Positions 7,086 to 12,247 of a stretch of DNA of 12,247 nt are shown here, one piece after another; the first letter of the stretch is position 1, and the number at the start of each line of letters is the position of its first letter. The translations under genes were made by a program, and so were the position numbers. Below the pieces are notes generated by a model, which did no database searches, was not told the DNA's origin, and saw only the letters and a program-made list of their open reading frames with translations. The DNA lies in contig CAMPCK010000005.1 of the NCBI GenBank assembly GCA_946645735.1, forward strand, positions 1 to 12,247, given 5' to 3'. Source of the DNA: an uncultured Clostridia bacterium (GTDB lineage: Bacteria; Bacillota_A; Clostridia; Peptostreptococcales; Anaerovoracaceae).

Positions 7086-8102
7086 TCACTTCCATCCCTT
7101 GGGAACAAAAAGATCGGTATAGGTAGAAAGAGCAAATCTGTCTGTCATGCCTGCGATGTAGTCCTTGACAGCTTCATGCACCCCGTCTTTCTCCGCTATT
7201 TCCCTGAGTTCCTCAGGCAGTCCGCCGGGATTGTCGATATAGTATTCATAGAGAGATCTGATTACAGTCTCAACTTTGTTGAGATCCTCGTCCTTCTTCA
7301 CCCTGGAGTTTCTGTAAACGTTGGCAAACATGAATCTCCTCAGGTGTTCCATTTCTTTTTTGAAGTCCGGGCTCTGGCAGATCCTGTCCTTTCCCTCGCT
7401 GTTCTTTATAACGTCGATTACAAGGGAATTGATCCTTGCTCTGTGAGAAGCTCCGAAGAGTTCTATGGAGGACTCCGGAAGATCATCAAAGGAAATAACT
7501 CCGGATCTTAAGGCATCGTCTATATCGTGGTTGATATATGCTATCCTGTCCGCAAGATGGACGATCTGTCCTTCAAGGGTGAAGGGATCCGTGCTTCCGG
7601 TATGATTTACGATTCCGTCCCTTACTTCTGCCGTAAGGTTCATTCCGTAACCTTCCCTGTGGTGGCTTCCCTCAAGGACATCCACAACTCTTAAACTCTG
7701 AACGTTATGTCTGAATCCGCCGGGATGGATCTTGTTAAGCACTTCTTCACCGTTATGGCCGAAGGGCGTGTGTCCCAGATCGTGTCCAAGGGCGATGGCC
7801 TCTGTCAGATCCTCATTATAGTTCAGTGCTCTTGCTATGGTCCTTGCGATCTGGCTCACCTCAAGGGTGTGCGTAAGTCTCGTTCTGAAATGATCCCCTT
7901 CAGGAGCGAGGAAGACCTGTGTTTTATGCATAAGCCTTCTGAAGGACTTGGAATGGATGATCCTGTCGCGGTCCCTCTGAAACTCGGTTCTTACCTCATC
8001 CTTTGGCTCATCATGTATCCTTCCCTTTGAGAAGGCAGATTTGCACGCTCTCTCATCAAGGTACTCTATTTCTCTCTTTTCGATATCCGTTCTCAGTAAC
8101 AT
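7086..8102 (-). CDS. dgt: Deoxyguanosinetriphosphate triphosphohydrolase-like protein (HD superfamily)
   Basis: A 338-residue HD-domain enzyme of the dGTPase family, which cleaves a dNTP to the deoxynucleoside plus triphosphate. The metal-binding set is H78 (RTRLTHTLEV), H107-D108 (GHDLGHTPFGHNGE) and D185 (HLADRIAYINHD). The N-terminal RTEFQRDRDRIIHSKSFRRL and KTQVFL segments are typical of the family. It is shorter than E. coli Dgt (505 residues) and belongs to the common short clade, whose dNTP preference varies, so strict dGTP specificity should not be assumed. I chose the ATG at 8100-8102: it lies 1 base after the dut stop and has GGGGG 6 bases upstream. An upstream in-frame ATG at 8135 would overlap dut by 32 bases and add residues unlike the family. 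With dut it forms a nucleotide-pool pair ahead of dnaG. Confidence 0.92.
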   Translation of the reverse strand: MLLRTDIEKREIEYLDERACKSAFSKGRIHDEPKDEVRTEFQRDRDRIIHSKSFRRLMHKTQVFLAPEGDHFRTRLTHTLEVSQIARTIARALNYNEDLTEAIALGHDLGHTPFGHNGEEVLNKIHPGGFRHNVQSLRVVDVLEGSHHREGYGMNLTAEVRDGIVNHTGSTDPFTLEGQIVHLADRIAYINHDIDDALRSGVISFDDLPESSIELFGASHRARINSLVIDVIKNSEGKDRICQSPDFKKEMEHLRRFMFANVYRNSRVKKDEDLNKVETVIRSLYEYYIDNPGGLPEELREIAEKDGVHEAVKDYIAGMTDRFALSTYTDLFVPKGWK

Positions 8103-8103
8103 C

Positions 8104-8541
8104 CTATACCCCCGTTGAACCGAAGCCTCCTGCACCGCGCTCCGTCTCGTTCACTTCATCTGTAAGCTCAAATTCTGCCTGGACATAGGTGGAAAAAACT
8201 GCCTGGGCAATTCTGTCACCGTCATTTATGGTGTAGGCTTCCTGTCCGAGATTAACAAGAGGAACGTTCCATTCACCTCTGTAATCGCTGTCCACAGTCC
8301 CCACACCATTTATCATAGTGATGCCGTGTCTTATGGAAAGCCCTGACCGTGCCCTTATCTGGGCCTCTACACCCTGGGGAAGCTCAATATACATTCCCGT
8401 AGGAATGAGTCTTCTCTCACCGGGCTGAAGAGTTATGGGCTCCTTAAGAGATGCCCTGATATCAGCACCCGCAGAGCCTACGGTCTCGTAGGTTGGTACG
8501 TTCCCTTTTTCAGATTTTATTTTTATAATGATTTTTTCCAT
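8104..8541 (-). CDS. dut: dUTP diphosphatase (dUTPase)
   Basis: A trimeric-type dUTPase of 145 residues, the usual length. It hydrolyses dUTP to dUMP and pyrophosphate, keeping uracil out of DNA and feeding thymidylate synthesis. All five family motifs are present in order: AGADIRA (24-30), RSGLS (65-69), GTVDSDYRGE (81-90, with the catalytic Asp D84 and the uracil-pocket Tyr Y87), GDRIAQ (108-113) and the C-terminal RGAGGFGSTG (135-144) that closes over the phosphates. The start has AGAGGG just upstream. It is the first gene of the dut-dgt-dnaG-rpoD-nif3-xre run and is transcribed from an extended -10 promoter 30-38 bases upstream. Its stop is separated from the dgt ATG by one base. Confidence 0.96.
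   Translation of the reverse strand: MEKIIIKIKSEKGNVPTYETVGSAGADIRASLKEPITLQPGERRLIPTGMYIELPQGVEAQIRARSGLSIRHGITMINGVGTVDSDYRGEWNVPLVNLGQEAYTINDGDRIAQAVFSTYVQAEFELTDEVNETERGAGGFGSTGV
8109..8113 (-). promoter_or_regulatory. GGGGG ribosome binding site deciding the dgt start
   Basis: The minus strand reads GGGGGTATAGG then ATG, with the G run inside the last codons of dut and 6 bases from the dgt ATG at 8102. It supports this start over the upstream in-frame ATG at 8135. Confidence 0.55.
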
Positions 8542-8570
8542 ATTTCCCTCTGAGTTTTATTATGGAAATC

Positions 8571-8579
8571 ATTATATCA
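8571..8579 (-). promoter_or_regulatory. dut promoter, extended -10 type
   Basis: The minus strand reads TGATATAAT, an extended -10 (TGn) joined to a perfect TATAAT at 8576-8571, 29 bases upstream of the dut ATG. The position 17 bases further upstream is TATATT, a poor -35, which fits extended -10 promoters that depend less on that element. Confidence 0.65.
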
Positions 8580-8761
8580 TATGAAGATCAAAAAATATAC
8601 GAATAAATGTATTCTGTAAGTTCTTTTGTTGTGTTTCAGTCCCTGAAGGAAGTATCAGTGATCCATATCTCTGAAGGAGTATTCATGGGAACACGTCTGA
8701 AGTTGAAAGCAACCTTTTTTTATTTTGTGTTTTTGCAAAAACAATCTTCTTTTTTTCATAC
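8580..8761. other. Intergenic region between dut and the transporter terminator
   Basis: This AT-rich stretch has no recognisable gene. It holds a near-repeat of CTGAAGGA(A)GTAT(T)CA at 8643-8660 and 8671-8688, and a perfect 16-bp palindrome TGTTTTTGCAAAAACA at 8728-8743. A plus-strand frame is open from 8607 to 8777 (56 codons before the stop). Within it an ATG at 8685 follows GGAG, giving a 30-residue product, and a GTG at 8658 follows AAGGAAG, giving 39 residues. The predicted peptide is Phe- and Lys-rich, resembles chance translation of AT-rich DNA, and its end runs through a terminator stem. Confidence 0.4.
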
Positions 8762-8797
8762 AAAAAACCCTCTGTAAGGTCTCCCTTTACAGAGGGT
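8762..8797 (-). terminator. Intrinsic terminator of the kor-transporter operon
   Basis: On the minus strand an 11-bp stem (8797-8787 pairing with 8777-8767, ACCCTCTGTAA / TTACAGAGGGT) with a 9-base loop is followed at once by six T (8767-8762). It begins 17 bases after the transporter stop codon. There is no T-run on the plus-strand side, so it is one-directional. Confidence 0.9.
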
Positions 8798-8814
8798 CTG
8801 GATCATATGAAGTT

Positions 8815-10011
8815 TTATAGCATCATCAGCACTTTGGCAGCGATTACTACACATACAAGTGCTACGGGATAAGTTGCAGCATATGCTCCTGCAACCTCAT
8901 CAGTACCGGCTGATGAGATAAGAGCTCCGAGAGCCGGTGTGCTGGTCATACCTCCCGTAATGGAACCGAGAGCGTTCAGAAGGTCGATCTTGAACACCTT
9001 GGTAGCAAGGAAATAACCGATGAGCATGGGAACAGTTGTGATCACGATACCATAGATGAAATATGATACTTTGATGCTGTTCACGAAATTAACTCCTCCG
9101 GGAACACCTGCACCGATAAGGAAGAATACCAGTCCGAGTTCTCTCATAAAGTTGAGAGTGCCCTTCTCTATCCTCATATCGATGTTTCCGAGATGTCCGA
9201 AATGTCCTACGAGAAGACCTGCTACCAGGCATCCTCCGGAATTACCGAGAGAGAAGTTGATGCCGGGAATCTTGAAGGCTCCGATTATGCAGCCCACTGC
9301 GATTGCAAAGAAGAAAGGCAGGAATCCGAAGGGTTCCACTTTCTTGAGCTTGTCGCCCAGGGATTTAACACCTGCACCGCCGACGCTTACGAGCTTGCTG
9401 CGCTCTTCGTCCATATCCGCTTTAAGGATCTTGGGCATAAGCTGTACAAAGAATACAACTCCGAGAACTCCGTAAAGATATGCTATTCCGTATCCTGCTG
9501 TTACCAGGTCCTCGTTTCCGGCTGCAACTTCTTTGGCTGCAGAGAGTCCGGGTGTGCTGGTAAGGCCGCCGGTCATGATACCTACTGCCATACCGGGATC
9601 AAGGTTCTTGTCCATAAGTATGAATGCAGCGGTGATCAGGCTTCCGATGAGGATAACGATGATTCCCATGTAAACATATGACATGGTGGCCTTGTTGAAG
9701 TTCCTGAAGAACTTCGGGCCTGCAATAAGTCCTACAGCTGTAACGAACATAGCTGTTCCTATGCTTGAAAACATGCTGAATCTGGACTTGACTGCATCAT
9801 CGAAGAGCACGATGGTGCTGTCTCCCACAGAAAATTCAGGGAACTTGCTCACCAGAATTCCGTAAAGGATAGCTACAAGGAGAACTCCGGCAGTGCCAAG
9901 AGATATTCCTTTGATTTCAATGGCTCCGATGAGATATCCGAGAGTCGCAATGAGGAATGCTACAAAAATAATTGAAAATAAGCTTGCGGCTACGCCGCCT
10001 AAATAACCCAT
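8815..10011 (-). CDS. AspT/YidE/YbjL-family membrane transporter, compact form
   Basis: A very hydrophobic 398-residue protein built of two similar halves. The family hallmark appears twice: GGLTSTPGLSA (148-158) and GGMTSTPALGA (353-363), each late in its half. Other parallels are the segments near FVTAVGLIAGP (89-99) and FFLIGAGVPGG (296-306). About ten hydrophobic segments can be counted. The halves are joined by a short charged loop (about 193-226, KADMDEERSKL ... KLKKVEP). Classical relatives such as the aspartate:alanine exchanger AspT are about 540-560 residues with two TrkA-C/RCK-C domains in that loop; these are absent here. The ATG follows AGGAG. It lies 11 bases after korC and is the last gene before a strong terminator, so it is very likely co-transcribed with the oxidoreductase. 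The substrate is unknown; a 2-oxoacid, dicarboxylate or amino acid is an inference from context only. Confidence 0.8.
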   Translation of the reverse strand: MGYLGGVAASLFSIIFVAFLIATLGYLIGAIEIKGISLGTAGVLLVAILYGILVSKFPEFSVGDSTIVLFDDAVKSRFSMFSSIGTAMFVTAVGLIAGPKFFRNFNKATMSYVYMGIIVILIGSLITAAFILMDKNLDPGMAVGIMTGGLTSTPGLSAAKEVAAGNEDLVTAGYGIAYLYGVLGVVFFVQLMPKILKADMDEERSKLVSVGGAGVKSLGDKLKKVEPFGFLPFFFAIAVGCIIGAFKIPGINFSLGNSGGCLVAGLLVGHFGHLGNIDMRIEKGTLNFMRELGLVFFLIGAGVPGGVNFVNSIKVSYFIYGIVITTVPMLIGYFLATKVFKIDLLNALGSITGGMTSTPALGALISSAGTDEVAGAYAATYPVALVCVVIAAKVLMML

Positions 10012-10022
10012 TATACTTACTC

Positions 10023-10565
10023 CTACTTGTATTCTCTGATGAGCTGTCCGCCGAGTCTTAAAGCAGCCAGGTTGGAATCGCCTGTTCCCTTGGGTACGTG
10101 GTTAAGGACTGCCCTTTCCATGGCTTCCTGAGTAGCTACATGGGTGAGTTCATTTACAACTCCGCAGGAAATGATGTTTGCTGACATCTTGTTCTTGATA
10201 ACTTCCTTTGCAGAGTTAAGGATGGGAAGGCTGTAAACCTTGTGGTTTTCCTTGATCTCTTCGGGAACTTCGATATCGCTGTCTACTACGAAGATGGTCT
10301 CGGGCTTTACAGCGTCCTTGAACTTGTTTAAGGATTCCTGGGTAAGTGACAGAAGAAGATCGGGGTATTTGATCTTGGTGTAGTGGATCCTGTCATCTGA
10401 TACGATGGTCTCAGCCTTGGAGGAGCCTCCTCTGGCCTCAGGACCATATGCCTGACACTGAACTACCTGCTTGCCGTCTTCATAAGCTGCTTCAGCAAGG
10501 ATGATGGTTCCCATGATAACGCCCTGTCCGCCTGAACCTGTCATTCTGATTTCAGTTTTAGCCAT
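10023..10565 (-). CDS. korC: 2-oxoacid:ferredoxin oxidoreductase, gamma subunit
   Basis: A 180-residue catalytic-domain gamma subunit of the pyruvate/2-oxoglutarate ferredoxin oxidoreductase superfamily. The N-terminal glycine loop GSGGQGV (11-17) and the segment QAYGPEARGGSSKAETIVSD (38-57) are diagnostic. With the alpha and beta subunits it forms the enzyme that oxidatively decarboxylates a 2-oxoacid with CoA, passing electrons to ferredoxin. The ATG overlaps the korB stop by one base (TAATG), and GGAGGT, the strongest binding site in the window, lies about 8 bases upstream. The close match to KorC rather than to fused PFOR proteins suggests 2-oxoglutarate, but the substrate is not proven by sequence alone. 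Confidence 0.9.
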   Translation of the reverse strand: MAKTEIRMTGSGGQGVIMGTIILAEAAYEDGKQVVQCQAYGPEARGGSSKAETIVSDDRIHYTKIKYPDLLLSLTQESLNKFKDAVKPETIFVVDSDIEVPEEIKENHKVYSLPILNSAKEVIKNKMSANIISCGVVNELTHVATQEAMERAVLNHVPKGTGDSNLAALRLGGQLIREYK

Positions 10566-11389
10566 TATTTGTTACCTCCGCATTTTTCAATGATCTTCAT
10601 ATACATGTCTGTATATTCTTCCTTGCTCTCATCTCTTGAAAGCTCGCCGATAAGGATCTTTCCTTCGAGTTTTTCCTGGGGAAGCTTGGAAGCAACCTTG
10701 GCATCTATGCAGACATCCTTCTGCCAGTTCATCATGGCAATGGAGTCGCCCTTCTTGTTCTTACGTCCATAGTATGTGGGACATACGGACATTCCTTCGA
10801 TAAGGGAGAAACCATGATGCTTGATTCCGTCCTCAATAAGCTTTACAGCCTGCTGTGCATGATATGCTGTGCATCTTCCTGTGAAGGTTGCGCCTGCAGC
10901 TTCTGCCAGCTTGGGAATGTCGAAGTTGTAGTCGATGTTTCCGTAAGGAGCAGTGGTTCCCTTTTCACCGTGAGGTGTTGTAGGTGAATACTGTCCGCCG
11001 GTCATACCATAAATGTTGTTATTGAAAACGATGGATGTGATGTCTATGTTTCTTCTGCATGCGTGGATCAGATGGTTTCCGCCGATAGCTGTGCAGTCTC
11101 CGTCACCTGTGATGCAGATAACAGTAAGCTCGGGATTTGCAAGCTTAACGCCTGTAGCGAAAGCAAGTGCTCTTCCGTGAGTTGTATGAAGAGTGTTGTA
11201 GTTCATGTATCCTGCAGCTCTGGATGAGCATCCGATACCGGAAACTATAACAACCTTGTCAGGGTCAAGACCTAAATTATCTATAGCCTGGGCAACGTCT
11301 CTCATAAGGATTCCGTGTCCGCATCCGGGGCACCAGATATGAGGGAGTCTGTTAACACGCATTGTTTTTTCTATAAGTTTGCTTGGCAT
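10565..11389 (-). CDS. korB: 2-oxoacid:ferredoxin oxidoreductase, beta subunit (TPP and Fe-S binding)
   Basis: A 274-residue beta subunit carrying thiamine diphosphate and a [4Fe-4S] cluster. Probable cluster ligands are C20 and C23 (WCPGCGHG), C54 (GIGCSS) and C203 (SVCPTYYGRKN). The TPP/Mg site is GDGDC (95-99) with downstream Asn residues at NNNIYGMTGGQ (123-133). The length matches KorB-type subunits, which are shorter than those of fused pyruvate enzymes. GAGGAG lies 7 bases upstream of the ATG, inside the last codons of korA; the korA stop is one base before this start. The order alpha-beta-gamma with these overlaps indicates a single translationally coupled operon. No ferredoxin-like delta subunit is visible here; it may lie upstream beyond the window. 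Confidence 0.94.
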   Translation of the reverse strand: MPSKLIEKTMRVNRLPHIWCPGCGHGILMRDVAQAIDNLGLDPDKVVIVSGIGCSSRAAGYMNYNTLHTTHGRALAFATGVKLANPELTVICITGDGDCTAIGGNHLIHACRRNIDITSIVFNNNIYGMTGGQYSPTTPHGEKGTTAPYGNIDYNFDIPKLAEAAGATFTGRCTAYHAQQAVKLIEDGIKHHGFSLIEGMSVCPTYYGRKNKKGDSIAMMNWQKDVCIDAKVASKLPQEKLEGKILIGELSRDESKEEYTDMYMKIIEKCGGNK

Positions 11390-11390
11390 A

Positions 11391-12247
11391 TTAATACTCC
11401 TCCTCTATCTTCTTAAGAACTTCTTCAGGTGTGATGGTGGTTCCGTCAATCTTTCCGAGATGAATAACAGGAACTCTTCCCTCAACTATTCTCTGCACCT
11501 CAAGAACCATCTGTCCGTCGTTGTGTTCAGCAACGATAATCTGTCTTAAGTGCTTGTTTGATCTGATGATCTTGTTAAGAGCTTCTTCAGGGAAAGGCCA
11601 TACGGTGATGGGTCTGAACATACCAATCTTGAAGAAATCCTGCTGCTTGGCCTGATCCATTGCTCCCTGGACTGCTCTTGCAGTTCCGCCGAAGCAGACG
11701 ATCATGGTCTCACAGTCGTCACATTCAACTTCTTCCCACTTCTGGATTCTGTCTCTTCTCTTGGTGATCTTGTCAAGGAGACGTCTTTCCTGGGAATCTG
11801 TCTGCTGATTGTCGTTTGTCGGGAAACCGTCGAGGTCATGGAAAAGACCTGTAACGTTGAAGTGGTCTCCCTTTCCGAAAGGAGCGAATTCAGGAACGTA
11901 GTTTCCTTCCTGAACAGCATATGCCAGAGTACCGTTGAATTCTCTGTCGATCCTTCTGTTGGAAATTGTAAGTTCCTCAGGAGGGATCATTTCACATCCT
12001 TCTCTTAAATGTCCGATGATCTCGTCCATAAGGAAGATAACGGGAACTCTGAATCTCTCAGCCATGTTGAAAGCTCTTACAGTCTCTGTATAGCATTCCT
12101 GAACTGATGAGGGTGATATAACGATAACGGGATGGTCTCCGTGAGTACCCCACTTCGACTGCATCAGGTCTCCCTGTGAAGGCGATGTGGGAAGTCCTGT
12201 GGAAGGACCTTCACGCTGAACGTCTACGATACCGATGGGGATCTCTG
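11391..12247 (-). CDS. korA: 2-oxoacid:ferredoxin oxidoreductase, alpha subunit (5' end outside window)
   Basis: A partial gene: the reading frame runs open to the right edge, giving 284 codons plus two bases. The true start is outside. The edge-proximal residues encode VDVQREGPSTGLPTSPSQGD, the conserved end of the TPP-partner (pyrimidine-binding) domain. A Met at 12164 is therefore internal. KWGTHGDHPVIVISPSSVQE and RVPVIFLMDEIIGHLREG follow, then a C-terminal transketolase-like domain with VCFGGTARAVQGAM and the final EEVLKKIEEEY. The GPSTGLPT ... GDLMQSKWGTHGDH pattern fits KorA (2-oxoglutarate) better than VorB (branched-chain), which usually has a GGPGLGG-type loop. From typical sizes (350-380), about 70-100 N-terminal residues are missing. 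It is one base from korB. Confidence 0.92.
   Translation of the reverse strand, partial: EIPIGIVDVQREGPSTGLPTSPSQGDLMQSKWGTHGDHPVIVISPSSVQECYTETVRAFNMAERFRVPVIFLMDEIIGHLREGCEMIPPEELTISNRRIDREFNGTLAYAVQEGNYVPEFAPFGKGDHFNVTGLFHDLDGFPTNDNQQTDSQERRLLDKITKRRDRIQKWEEVECDDCETMIVCFGGTARAVQGAMDQAKQQDFFKIGMFRPITVWPFPEEALNKIIRSNKHLRQIIVAEHNDGQMVLEVQRIVEGRVPVIHLGKIDGTTITPEEVLKKIEEEY

Noticed and set aside
8103..8135. Upstream in-frame ATG for dgt
   Set aside because: It would overlap dut, adds 11 residues unlike the family, and the ATG at 8102 has a GGGGG site 6 bases upstream.
8699..8721. Plus-strand mini-terminator GTTG-AAAG-CAAC followed by CTTTTTTT
   Set aside because: The stem is only 4 bp with a mismatch beyond it, too weak to call without transcript data.
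11391..12164. korA starting at the Met near 12164
   Set aside because: Codons upstream to the window edge encode conserved KorA sequence (REGPSTGLPT), so this Met is internal and the gene is cut by the window.
1..12247. Defence system, prophage, insertion sequence, CRISPR array or tRNA/rRNA gene
   Set aside because: The window is densely filled with recognisable core genes, gaps are all under 300 bases, and I saw no direct-repeat arrays, transposase motifs or tRNA-like folds.

Overview
The window looks like ordinary chromosomal DNA from a low-to-moderate GC anaerobic Bacillota, most likely class Clostridia. The support is the dgt-dnaG-rpoD-nif3 gene order, a Gram-positive style tRNA A22 methyltransferase (TrmK), purine-rich Shine-Dalgarno sites, compact hairpin-plus-U-tract terminators and a ferredoxin-type 2-oxoacid oxidoreductase. 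I cannot name a genus from sequence alone. I saw no mobile element, CRISPR array, rRNA or tRNA gene.

Layout, left to right. Positions 1-73 hold a hairpin and a symmetrical bidirectional terminator. Then comes prfC (release factor 3, minus strand) and, divergent from it, trmK (plus strand). Their two sigma-70-type promoters overlap in the 129-base gap between them. trmK ends in a hairpin shared with a convergent block.

The convergent block is a minus-strand operon-like run read right to left: dut (dUTPase), dgt-like dNTP triphosphohydrolase, dnaG (primase), rpoD/sigA (housekeeping sigma factor), nif3-like metal protein, and a small XRE regulator with two C-terminal membrane helices. It spans about 6 kb, from an extended -10 promoter near 8571-8579 to the terminator at 2511-2536. 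It joins nucleotide-pool cleaning, replication priming and basal transcription. Spacing is very tight at dut/dgt (1 nt) and dnaG/rpoD (2 nt). There is a 104-nt AT-rich spacer with three 20-bp A-tract repeats between dgt and dnaG, and a hairpin between rpoD and nif3.

The right third is a second minus-strand operon running off the window edge: korA (partial), korB, korC and a compact AspT/YidE-family membrane transporter, closed by a terminator at 8762-8797. KorABC is the catalytic core of a thiamine-diphosphate, iron-sulfur 2-oxoacid:ferredoxin oxidoreductase, probably for 2-oxoglutarate. The co-transcribed transporter may move a related acid, but its substrate is not visible in the sequence.

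The points most worth a second look are the overlapping divergent promoters, the phased A-tracts and tiny leader ORF before dnaG, the repeated GGGGG ribosome binding element in one operon, the separation of trmK from its usual rpoD-nif3 position, and the short transporter tied to the kor genes. I found no convincing wholly new multi-gene system here.
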